Positions 1-5,909 of a stretch of DNA of 11,895 bases are shown piece after piece; the first letter of the stretch is position 1; the number at the start of each line of letters is the position of its first letter. The translations under genes and the position numbers were made by a program. Under the pieces are notes generated by a model, which was not told the origin of the DNA, made no database searches, and saw nothing but the letters and a program-made list of their open reading frames with translations. This stretch comes from Vulcanimicrobiota bacterium (GTDB lineage: Bacteria > Vulcanimicrobiota > Vulcanimicrobiia > Vulcanimicrobiales > Vulcanimicrobiaceae). The stretch covers positions 1-11,895 of the forward strand of contig JAFAOZ010000059.1 of NCBI GenBank assembly GCA_019247395.1, read 5' to 3'.

Positions 1-1
1 T

Positions 2-25
2 CCTTCGACAAGCTCAGGATGACAC
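2..25 (+). repeat. Dispersed CCTTCGAC/GCTCAGG repeat, copy 1 (inside the receptor gene)
   Basis: The segment begins CCTTCGACA and continues after one base with GCTCAGG and TGACAC. It matches the copy inside aconitase (8321-8344) at 22 of 24 positions. It lies in the open reading frame of the receptor and is read as LRQAQDDT. It may extend left of the window. Short repeats of this type are scattered through many environmental bacterial genomes; their origin is not settled by this sequence. Confidence 0.75.
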
Positions 26-1352
26 AAATGGGAACGACATTCCGAATCCGGTGTACGGTGACCACGTTGGACCCGGAAGCGCGAATTTTGCGCAGAGCAT
101 TCGCGCGTACGATGCCTATTCGCGAACGCCGCTTGGAGCCGGTACGCTCTCGGGCAGCTTCTATGCAGCCGATAACAATGTCAACTTCACCGGCGGCTCA
201 GTCTCACCGTACGACGTCTCTCATCTGGATACGCGTTATAACGAAGGTTTGTCGTGGGGACGTACGTTCGATGACGGCGAGTTTGCGTTCGGCGGTTATC
301 TACGCCAAGAAGCGTTATCCGGTGCGGGAATTACCGGACCGCTCAATCAGAGTATCCAGTCGTATTTCGTGCGCGGTTCGCAAGAGTTCGGCACCTTTCG
401 CCTCTCCGGTGGTCTCTACGATGCGAACTACTCGACCTTCGGCAATACGCTGAACTGGCGTCTCGGCCTCAGCGACGATCTGGGCAGTTCGAGTGACATC
501 CACTTTTCCGTGGGGACCGGTTTTCGCCCACCGCTGCTCGCCGAGCTCTACTTCTTTCCGCCGGTCCTTGTCAACGGCAAGCTCGAACCGAATCCCAACC
601 TCCCTCCGCTGGATGCAAATTGCGTTACCGCCAACGGCAACCCTGACGAACGCCCCGAGCACGCGACCGAATACGAACTCGGGTTCTCGCACCTGTTTTC
701 AAGCCGTTCCACGCTCGACGTCTCGCTCTATCGCTCGAATTTGCGCGATACGATCGAAAACTATTATCCGGGGGGAGGATCCAAAAGCTTCTGCGGGACG
801 ACGCCGGGTTTCGCGTACGAGATTCCGGTCAACATCGGCAACGCCGTCTATGAAGGTGCCGAAGCGCGGTACAAGGAGATGTTTCCCCGTCTCAACGTCA
901 CCGCGACGCTGGCGTACGGCCTGAACGTCGCATATCCGTATGCGCTCGGGCCATTCGTTTCGAATCCGACCTCGGGCGGGACGCTGGTTGATTACCAACA
1001 GTTTCTCGGTGTTCCGCAGCAACAAGGCTCGATCACGCTGGCATGGGCGAAGAACGGCTGGCATGCGGCGACGCAGCTCACGATCGCGGGAAAAAACAAC
1101 CCGTTGCATCAGCCGCCGTATACGCTCGTCGATGGCGCGGTCGGCTGGAGCCGCGGGCATCTCGACTTTACGCTGGCGGCGACGAACATTTTCAACGCCG
1201 TCTCCGGTCCGTTTACGCTCTACGCTGCGGGCGTTCCATATCGGGGTCTGTATCCGGGGCCGGACAACACGCAATTTTTGGCCGACACCCCGACCGACGC
1301 GCTCTTCATCCAACCGGCAGCGCTGAAATTCATCGTGACCGTGCACGAATGA
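3..1352 (+). CDS. TonB-dependent outer-membrane receptor, C-terminal part (5' end outside window)
   Basis: Visible 449 codons run open from the left edge to TGA at 1350-1352, so the plug domain and signal peptide are missing. The protein is a series of alternating aromatic/polar amphipathic strands typical of a TonB-dependent receptor barrel. It includes a segment with FRPPLLAELYFFPP, then LEPNPNLPP and ERPEHATEYELGF, matching the family's usual 'R.P...ELY......NP.L.PE....E.G' pattern. Such receptors import siderophores, cobalamin or glycans across the outer membrane using TonB energy; the substrate cannot be told from this half. The first visible codons (LRQAQDDT) come from a dispersed repeat and the frame is open through it, so the GTG at 51 is probably not the true start. 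The final residues (FIVTVHE) do not end in the aromatic residue common to barrels. The gene overlaps the following oxidoreductase by ATGA and is probably cotranscribed with it. Confidence 0.88.
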   Translation, partial: LRQAQDDTNGNDIPNPVYGDHVGPGSANFAQSIRAYDAYSRTPLGAGTLSGSFYAADNNVNFTGGSVSPYDVSHLDTRYNEGLSWGRTFDDGEFAFGGYLRQEALSGAGITGPLNQSIQSYFVRGSQEFGTFRLSGGLYDANYSTFGNTLNWRLGLSDDLGSSSDIHFSVGTGFRPPLLAELYFFPPVLVNGKLEPNPNLPPLDANCVTANGNPDERPEHATEYELGFSHLFSSRSTLDVSLYRSNLRDTIENYYPGGGSKSFCGTTPGFAYEIPVNIGNAVYEGAEARYKEMFPRLNVTATLAYGLNVAYPYALGPFVSNPTSGGTLVDYQQFLGVPQQQGSITLAWAKNGWHAATQLTIAGKNNPLHQPPYTLVDGAVGWSRGHLDFTLAATNIFNAVSGPFTLYAAGVPYRGLYPGPDNTQFLADTPTDALFIQPAALKFIVTVHE

Positions 1353-2371
1353 GCGAAACCATGCGCGCATTGCGGCTGCACGAAATCGGCGGCCCCCAAA
1401 ATCTGCGCAGCGATGACGTCGCGCTTCCGCCGGTCGGCGACGGCGAGGTGTTGGTCCGCGTGCACGCCGCGGCCCTCAATCGCCGCGACGTCTTCATCAC
1501 GCAAGGACTCTACCCGCGGATTCGCATGCCGGTGACACTGGGATCGGACGGAGCCGGCACGATCGCGCGACTCGGCTCGGTCGTTGCCGGACTTGCCGAA
1601 GGTGACGAAGTCGTCATCGATCCGATGCTGGCGTGGGGCGACGATCCGCGCGTCTGGGATGCCGCAACGGGGACTATTCTCGGCATGCCGCGCGACGGGA
1701 CGTTCGCCGAGTACGTCGTGGTGCCGGTCGACAACATTCATCCCAAACCTGCGGCGCTTTCGATGGAGGAAGCAGCGGCGATTCCGCTCGCCGGATTGAC
1801 CGCGTATCGCGCCGTCTTTACGCGTGGCGCGCTGCAGCCGGGTGAGACGGTGCTGATCACCGGCGTCGGCGGCGGAGTCCAGACTTTTGTGCTGCTCTTT
1901 GCGAAATGGGCCGGTGCGCATGCAATCGTGACGTCGAGCAGCGACGAAAAGCTCGAGCGCGCCCGCGCGCTCGGCGCCGATCTCGCGATCAACTATGCCG
2001 ACAATCCGGATTGGCCCAGACTCTTGCGCTCGACTGGGCCAGTCGATCTGGTCGTCGACTCCTCCGGCGGCGATACGCTGCGCAACGCGCTCGATGTCGT
2101 ACGCCCCGGCGGACGCATCGTTGTTTACGGCGGCACCCGCGGCGAGGCGACGGTCAAACTGTTTCCGCTCTTTTGGAAGCACGTCAGCATCTTAGGGACG
2201 TCCATGGGGAGCCCGCAAGATTTTGCGGCAATGCTGCGATTGTTCGAAGACGGCTTAAGGCCCGCGATCGATCGCGTCTACGCGCTTGACGGCGGCGTCG
2301 CAGCGTTCGAGCGGCTCGCGGCAGCCCATCAATTCGGCAAAGTCGTTCTGACCATTCCCGTGTCACCCTGA
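1349..2371 (+). CDS. Zinc-free MDR-family NAD(P)H:quinone / alcohol oxidoreductase
   Basis: A 340-residue medium-chain dehydrogenase/reductase. The N-terminal GroES-like domain has the pattern VLVRVHAAALNRRDVFITQG, then LGSDGAGTIARLG. The C-terminal Rossmann domain has ITGVGGGVQTF (nucleotide loop), a TSSSDEKLERARALGAD stretch that fits cofactor-phosphate binding, and VVDSSGG. The usual catalytic zinc cysteine is replaced by NRRD, and the four-cysteine structural zinc lobe is replaced by DPMLAWGDDPRVWD, so it should be zinc-independent, as in quinone oxidoreductase and YogA-like proteins. It probably reduces quinones or activated alkenes with NADPH in the cytoplasm; the substrate is unknown. 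Start: ATG 1349 overlaps the receptor stop (ATGA), suggesting coupled translation; ATG 1361 (MRALRLHEIGG) is an alternative that fits the family N-terminus equally well. Its last codons and stop (GTG TCA CCC TGA) lie inside the repeat copy that follows. Confidence 0.88.
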   Translation: MSETMRALRLHEIGGPQNLRSDDVALPPVGDGEVLVRVHAAALNRRDVFITQGLYPRIRMPVTLGSDGAGTIARLGSVVAGLAEGDEVVIDPMLAWGDDPRVWDAATGTILGMPRDGTFAEYVVVPVDNIHPKPAALSMEEAAAIPLAGLTAYRAVFTRGALQPGETVLITGVGGGVQTFVLLFAKWAGAHAIVTSSSDEKLERARALGADLAINYADNPDWPRLLRSTGPVDLVVDSSGGDTLRNALDVVRPGGRIVVYGGTRGEATVKLFPLFWKHVSILGTSMGSPQDFAAMLRLFEDGLRPAIDRVYALDGGVAAFERLAAAHQFGKVVLTIPVSP

Positions 2372-2436
2372 CCCTTCGACTCAGCCTGTCCTGAGCGACG
2401 CTGAGCATTGCGAAGCGGAGCCGAAGGGCTCAGGAC
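2361..2436. repeat. Dispersed repeat, copy 2: palindromic element between converging genes, possible bidirectional terminator
   Basis: TGTCACCCTGA (2361-2371) is the exact reverse complement of the TCAGGGTGACA half of the aconitase copy. It is followed by CCCTTCGACTC (2372-2382), whose near-perfect inverted partner GAGCCGAAGGG lies at 2418-2428. A second inverted pair, GTCCTGAG (2388-2395) and CTCAGGAC (2429-2436), can form an alternative stem. The element sits between the oxidoreductase (ending 2371) and the lipoprotein gene on the other strand (ending 2454), so it could stop transcription from both sides. No T-rich tract follows either arm, so intrinsic termination is not certain. Confidence 0.75.
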
Positions 2437-2453
2437 TGCGCTTCGCGCAGGCG

Positions 2454-3059
2454 CTAAGGAAGGGGTTTCCCGTCGCAGCTGCCGTCCGGCGGCGGCTGAT
2501 TGCGGTAGATTGGACCGGGATGCGCGACGGGCAATCCGTCGCGCGGCCAGAGAATGACGGAAACTTTGTTGCCCGGTGTCAGCTTGCGCTCACACTTGAT
2601 GACCGCGTGGAAATTTGATTTCGCCGTCCCGCCGATCCAGAGATCGAACCAGATTCCCTTGCAGCCATTGCTTCCGCTTCCGCTCTTCGGTCCCGACGCC
2701 GCGCAGAGATCTTCGCGGACGAAATACTGCTTGATGAACGGCACGTAGATCTTGATTCCGTAGGGGATTTGCTGGTTATTCTTTTTTTCAGTCGCGAACG
2801 TCGTCGGGTTACAGTACGTTCCGTCGCCGCCGGCGTGCTTGTGAATCACGGGGTGCGCGATTTGATTACCGGGTGGCGAGTTGTCCGGCCAGCCGTAAAA
2901 CGTGATCGTCGCTTTGACGGTGGCCGGGTCGCGTTTGGCGACGTAGCACGATTGCGGCGTCGGTATCGCGACGTTACCCGAAGGCATTGCCGGCCCGGTG
3001 GGCGGCCCACACGAGACCAATGCGGCGAAGGCCGCCACCGTCGCAAGGCGGCGCATCAT
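2454..3059 (-). CDS. Putative secreted lipoprotein, Cys-rich, possibly with a 3D/double-psi beta-barrel-like domain
   Basis: 201 residues. Residues 1-17 form a lipoprotein signal: two arginines, an Ala/Val core and the lipobox LVSC with Cys17 as the lipidation site, so the product should be membrane-anchored outside the cytoplasm. The mature part has six further cysteines (SCYVA, TYCNP, DLCAA, GCKG, KCERK, GSCDG), enough for three disulfides. The core (TITFYGWPDNSPPG, then IPYGIKIYVPFIKQYFVREDLC, then GIWFDLWIGG) resembles small double-psi beta-barrel '3D' domains, where a Y/F-V-x-D-x-C strand and a D-x-W-x-GG strand recur. I infer the fold only from pattern; no catalytic function can be given. 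The ATG overlaps the stop of the MBL gene by 4 bp, and it is the last gene of a three-gene minus-strand operon. A second ATG directly follows the first. Confidence 0.72.
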   Translation of the reverse strand: MMRRLATVAAFAALVSCGPPTGPAMPSGNVAIPTPQSCYVAKRDPATVKATITFYGWPDNSPPGNQIAHPVIHKHAGGDGTYCNPTTFATEKKNNQQIPYGIKIYVPFIKQYFVREDLCAASGPKSGSGSNGCKGIWFDLWIGGTAKSNFHAVIKCERKLTPGNKVSVILWPRDGLPVAHPGPIYRNQPPPDGSCDGKPLP

Positions 3060-3964
3060 CGTTGGTACTCCCGGAGCGTTTCCAACCGCATTTCAGTTCC
3101 TAACTCGGCGGTAATCACCGCGGCCTCCTGCGGCCCGACGAACTCCTCGATCCGCGGATTGAGAATCGCCCACTCTTCGGGCGTCATGGAGCGATCTAAG
3201 ACGCGAGAGCTGACCTGCCCCTCGTCTTCGAGCGCACTGAGATGCGCGAGGATCTGTCGCGCCATCGCGGGCCAGAGCGGCTGGCGCTGCGGCGAATAAA
3301 TTCGGCGAACGAGAGCGGGAATCGTCGACGGTCCGTCGTGCAAGGCATCGAGGATTTGTTGCTCGCGCATTTGCCGGTGCGCGATGTACTCCGCAATCTT
3401 GGCCTTCGGATCGTTCACGACCGGACCGTGTCCGCCGTAGAGCACGCGCGCGTCGCCGAACTCGTCGGCGAGCCGCTGCAGCGTCCGCTGATAGGGACGC
3501 ATCGCGCCGCCCGGCGGCGCGACGACCGTCGTACCTTCGCCCAGAATCGTGTCGCCTGTAAAGAGCGCGCGTTCTGGCGGCAGATAGAAGACGGCATGAT
3601 CGAAACTGTGGCCGGGCGAGTCGATCGTGTGCAAAGCGACGGAGCCGATACGCAATTCCCCCTCGAGCGGAAGGTCGACGTCGTGCGGAACTTTACTCTG
3701 CGGATGCGCATGGAGCGGCGCATGCGTCATCGTTGCAAGCGGTGACGCACCGAAGGAGTGGTCGGGATGTCCGTGGGTGAGTGCAATGGCCGCGATGGTG
3801 AGACCGCGCGATTGCGCGGCGTCGATGAGCGCCCGCAAATGATCGTCGATCGCGGGGCCGGGATCGATCACGAGCGCCTTTGCGTCGCCGCAATCGATGA
3901 CGTACGAATTCGTTCCTTGCAGTGTCATTGCGGACGGGTTGGGTGCGCGAACGAGCGTTACCAC
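3056..3964 (-). CDS. MBL-fold metallo-hydrolase, LACTB2-like
   Basis: 302 residues starting with GTG. The N-terminus (RAPNPSAMTLQGTNSYVI) matches the LACTB2-like branch, 'NPGPFTLQGTNTYL', which supports the GTG start over the internal ATG. Metal-site residues are all visible: H64-G-H66-P-D68-H69, H119 in DSPGHSFDH, D138 in FTGDT and H179 in YGGHGPV. The C-terminal 110 residues (REQQILDALHDGPSTIPALVRRIY onward) look like the winged-helix extension found in LACTB2 proteins. The family includes a mitochondrial endoribonuclease and glyoxalase-II-like thioester hydrolases; the bacterial substrate is not fixed by sequence. It overlaps the upstream NUDIX gene by 7 bp and the downstream lipoprotein gene by 4 bp, so the three are very likely translated from one mRNA. 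Confidence 0.9.
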   Translation of the reverse strand: MVTLVRAPNPSAMTLQGTNSYVIDCGDAKALVIDPGPAIDDHLRALIDAAQSRGLTIAAIALTHGHPDHSFGASPLATMTHAPLHAHPQSKVPHDVDLPLEGELRIGSVALHTIDSPGHSFDHAVFYLPPERALFTGDTILGEGTTVVAPPGGAMRPYQRTLQRLADEFGDARVLYGGHGPVVNDPKAKIAEYIAHRQMREQQILDALHDGPSTIPALVRRIYSPQRQPLWPAMARQILAHLSALEDEGQVSSRVLDRSMTPEEWAILNPRIEEFVGPQEAAVITAELGTEMRLETLREYQR

Positions 3965-4758
3965 GCGTTTTCCAGCACCGCCGGGATTGCGAAATCGTCA
4001 GCGGTATCGTTCGGGACGATCGTTAACACCGGTTTACGCTGCGCGTACTCGAGCGCTGATTGGACCGAGTCGAAGCGCGCGAGCCGTTCCAAGTGTTTGA
4101 TCGTCGGATAGACGAGATGGAGAGACCCACTCTCCCGTCGCTCGAGTGCCGCAGACGGGGCAATCCAAATGCCGTCGTGCGTTTCGGTCGCATCCGCGAG
4201 CGCGGCCTGATCCGGCGGCGCAATCGCGAAGAAGAAATGCGTGTTATAGCGGCGTGGCTCGCTCGGCGGCGTGATCCAGTGCGAGAACAGCGTCAAAGCC
4301 CGCGCGTCGGCATACCAATCGTGGGCCGCCAGAAAATCCGCGAAAGGCAGCGCACCGCTGCGCACCGCCTCGCGCTGCTCGCCGATGCGCTGCCAATCAC
4401 CGGCCGGTAGCGCCACCGGCTGCGCGGCCGCCGTGCGGGCGAGCAGCACTCCGGCTTCTTCGAAGAGTTCGCGTAGCGCAGCAATCATCAGCGTTGCCGC
4501 GACGTCGTTGCCGATGGCCGGCTCGTCGCTGGTAAGTTCCCGCGGAACTTCAGCGCGGAATTCGCGATTCAGACGTTCCAGCTCGAGCCCCACGGTACGC
4601 GCGCGCGCTGCCTCCGATGCGTCCTGCGCTTCTGTCGTCCCGCCGGGGAAGACGAAGGCATCGGGAGCGAAGGCGGCGCTCGAGCTGCGCCGCGCCAGAT
4701 AGATTTCGAGCGGCGGCCGCGCTAAAATCACCGTCGCCGCCAAACGCACCGTGCTCAC
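3958..4758 (-). CDS. NUDIX hydrolase, NUDT19-like (split Nudix box)
   Basis: 266 residues starting with GTG (MSTVRLAATVILARPPLEIYL). The Nudix box is interrupted: FPGG is at residues 37-40 and the catalytic RELFEEAG helix only at 96-103 (R96, E97, E100, E101). The insertion of about 45 residues between them is the hallmark of the NUDT19/RP2 family, whose characterised members are coenzyme A or acyl-CoA diphosphatases. A further region with ALTLFSHWITPPSEPRRYNTHFF and the D/E-rich ATETHDGIWI also fits that family. So it probably hydrolyses a nucleoside-diphosphate-linked molecule such as CoA in the cytoplasm; the substrate is inferred. It is the first gene of the three-gene minus-strand operon and diverges from the isomerase gene, with only about 40 bp between starts. 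No clear promoter is visible in that space. Confidence 0.87.
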   Translation of the reverse strand: MSTVRLAATVILARPPLEIYLARRSSSAAFAPDAFVFPGGTTEAQDASEAARARTVGLELERLNREFRAEVPRELTSDEPAIGNDVAATLMIAALRELFEEAGVLLARTAAAQPVALPAGDWQRIGEQREAVRSGALPFADFLAAHDWYADARALTLFSHWITPPSEPRRYNTHFFFAIAPPDQAALADATETHDGIWIAPSAALERRESGSLHLVYPTIKHLERLARFDSVQSALEYAQRKPVLTIVPNDTADDFAIPAVLENAW

Positions 4759-4799
4759 GGACGGCTAGTCTGCCGCCGATGCGTGCCGAAAACCTCTCC

Positions 4800-5234
4800 A
4801 TGCGTGTAGCACTGGGCAGCGATATGGCGGGGGAACTTCCCGAGGCAATCGATCGTTGGCTGCGGGCGCACGGTCATGAGGTCGTCCGGTTGGGCGCGCT
4901 TGCGCCGGGCAACGATGCCGCATGGCCGTCGGTCGGCCGTGAAGCCGGCAACTGCGTTCGGAGCGGCGAGGCGGCTTACGCCGTGCTCTGCTGCTGGACG
5001 GGGACCGGAGTCAGCATCGCTGCCAACAAAGTTGCCGGTGTCCGCGCGGCGCTGTGCGCCGATGCGGCAACCGCCGCCGGCGCGCGCGAATGGAACGACG
5101 CGAACGTACTCTGCATGAGCCTTCGCGCCACGTCCATCGCTGTCGCCGAAGAAATGCTCGATGCATGGTTCGCCGCTACCCCGACAAGTGACCCCGCGTA
5201 TCGCGCAATGATCGACGAAGTCCGCAAAAGCTAG
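4800..5234 (+). CDS. Divergent RpiB/LacA/LacB-family sugar-phosphate isomerase
   Basis: 144 residues from ATG 4800, which puts MRVALGSD at the family N-terminus; ATG 4779 would add MRAENLS. Neither has a visible Shine-Dalgarno. Family signatures: GSDMAGE (6-12), HGHEVVRLG, CCWTGTGVSIAANK (64-77), GVRAALC (80-86) and WNDANV (98-103). RpiB enzymes interconvert ribose-5-phosphate and ribulose-5-phosphate, while LacAB act on galactose-6-phosphate. The catalytic Cys of RpiB (E. coli Cys66) is kept as Cys65. The ring-opening His (E. coli His99) is Trp98, the His of the SDHAG motif is Met9, and CGTG reads CWTGTG. It is therefore probably an isomerase of a distinct subfamily with a different substrate, or a non-catalytic relative. 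A TAAAAT hexamer at 4723-4728 inside the NUDIX gene could be a -10 box, but has only a poor -35 partner. Confidence 0.82.
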   Translation: MRVALGSDMAGELPEAIDRWLRAHGHEVVRLGALAPGNDAAWPSVGREAGNCVRSGEAAYAVLCCWTGTGVSIAANKVAGVRAALCADAATAAGAREWNDANVLCMSLRATSIAVAEEMLDAWFAATPTSDPAYRAMIDEVRKS

Positions 5235-5276
5235 AATAACAAGCACTTTTCGTGCCAAATGGGTCGGGCGTTAGGA

Positions 5277-5319
5277 GAGCGGACCCAAAGTGAACCAATT
5301 CGTTCACGAGGGTCCGCTC
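5277..5319. terminator. Strong perfect hairpin downstream of the isomerase, possible terminator or RNA stabiliser
   Basis: GAGCGGACCC (5277-5286) and GGGTCCGCTC (5310-5319) are perfect inverted repeats. Inside them GTGAAC (5290-5295) and GTTCAC (5302-5307) form a second perfect stem around a short loop. It lies 43 bases after the isomerase stop. There is no run of T on either side, so it is not a textbook Rho-independent terminator; it may end transcription together with Rho or protect the 3' end. Confidence 0.5.
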
Positions 5320-5346
5320 GACACCACGAACGGCCCGTTTGACGCG

Positions 5347-5397
5347 AAAAGAAAAAGCAGAGGGGTGGAGCACTCGCCCCACCCCCTATAAGTCTGC
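5347..5397 (-). terminator. Rho-independent terminator, minus strand
   Basis: Read on the minus strand, GCAGA, a 7-8-base bulge and GGGGTGG form the left side; CCACCCC followed directly by TCTGC forms the right side, then TTTTTCTTTT (5356 down to 5347). A GC-rich stem running straight into a T tract is the classic intrinsic terminator. It lies about 105 bases downstream of the VKOR-family stop codon and is the obvious end of that transcript, or of a small RNA encoded in this gap. Confidence 0.82.
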
Positions 5398-5489
5398 CGT
5401 TCACCGGTGCGTAGAACTGACGCTACACGTCCGGCCCTCTCTCACGGCGGTTACGGCGACAAGGTCTGCCGTCCTGACCCGAGAGGCCG

Positions 5490-5519
5490 ATTCTAACAAA
5501 ATCAGATACCCCGATTCAA
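5490..5519 (-). promoter_or_regulatory. Possible sigma-70-type promoter, minus strand
   Basis: On the minus strand TTGAAT (5519-5514) and TAGAAT (5495-5490) are separated by 18 bases, giving matches of 4/6 and 5/6 to TTGACA and TATAAT. It overlaps the last codons of the VKOR-family gene and points toward the structured gap and the terminator at 5347-5397, so it could drive a small RNA of about 135 nt. Such matches arise by chance and nothing else confirms it. Confidence 0.25.
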
Positions 5520-5906
5520 TATGTCCGGCAGAAATAAATAGCTGCAGAGGGCCAAAAGTGACCAGTTCACGATGTGCGCGGTCCAGCAATACGGGCACTC
5601 GCGCCGTGTAACGAAGATCAGCGAATAAGCAAGGTAAGCCGAGGTCACTGCCGCGCCGAGGGCAACGACCAAAAGGATCACCTCCGCGATCCTGCCGCCT
5701 ATGACCCAGACTGCAACGGCCATCGCGGGATAGTACAGCGCCCCCACCAGTGAGTTAGGAACGCCGAAAAGGTGTGCCCTCGGCGTCTTCACCACGCTGG
5801 GCCCCTTGACTTCACCGCGGGCGGCTCGCCGGCTCTTGTTCAGCATGAAAAGCGACGCGTAGAGCGCAACTCCGCAAAGCACCGTGATGACTACCCGCAC
5901 GACCAT
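5502..5906 (-). CDS. VKOR-family (vitamin K epoxide reductase-like) integral membrane protein
   Basis: 134 residues if started at ATG 5906. Four hydrophobic segments are visible: VVRVVITVLCGVALYASLFML, LVGALYYPAMAVAVWVIGG, IAEVILLVVALGAAVTSAYLA, and IVNWSLLALCSYLFL. The redox motif CPYC precedes the last segment (RRECPYCWTAHIVNW), and HLFGVPNSLVG matches the 'LFGIP.SL.G' signature. VKOR homologues in bacteria reoxidise periplasmic DsbA-like proteins using quinones. Here the loop between segments 1 and 2 (RRAARGEVKGPSVVKTPRAH) has no cysteine, so the second disulfide pair of canonical VKOR is missing. Start choice: AAGGAG at 5924-5919 lies 12 bases before ATG 5906, a rather long spacing; ATG 5990 or TTG 5993 would add an acidic N-terminal tail (MTDHQISECEGGDEE) but overlap the divergent gene by about 80 bp. 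The transcript likely ends at the terminator at 5347-5397. Confidence 0.8.
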   Translation of the reverse strand: MVVRVVITVLCGVALYASLFMLNKSRRAARGEVKGPSVVKTPRAHLFGVPNSLVGALYYPAMAVAVWVIGGRIAEVILLVVALGAAVTSAYLAYSLIFVTRRECPYCWTAHIVNWSLLALCSYLFLPDILNRGI

Positions 5907-5909
5907 CGC

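Larger units (their letters stand above)
5235..5501. other. Non-coding gap between converging isomerase and VKOR-family genes
   Basis: No supported reading frame lies here. The gap holds, from left to right, a strong two-part hairpin (5277-5319), a short near-palindrome AACGGCCCGTT (5329-5339), a minus-strand intrinsic terminator (5347-5397), the 8-bp palindrome CACCGGTG (5402-5409), and a stem-loop between GGCCCTCTC (5433-5441) and GAGAGGCC (5481-5488). The nonamer GTCTGCCGT occurs twice, at 5392-5400 and 5464-5472. I looked for tRNA T-loops, tmRNA, SRP and RNase P signature sequences by eye and saw none. Confidence 0.6.

Noticed and set aside
1043..1348. N-terminal extension of the oxidoreductase frame back to 1043
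   Set aside because: It lies within the receptor gene in another frame and has no resemblance to MDR proteins, which begin near 1349 or 1361.
1220..2182. Long minus-strand open frame (320 codons) opposite the receptor end and oxidoreductase
   Set aside because: It is Arg/Asp-rich without domain motifs and lies opposite two genes with clear family signatures; such frames are expected opposite GC-rich coding DNA.
4617..4799. N-terminal extension of the isomerase frame back to 4617
   Set aside because: The extension is Arg/Ser-rich and overlaps the NUDIX gene on the other strand; family members begin at MRVALGSD.
5235..5501. A tRNA, tmRNA, SRP RNA or RNase P RNA in the gap
   Set aside because: No T-loop, tmRNA start or end, SRP core or RNase P core sequence was visible on either strand.
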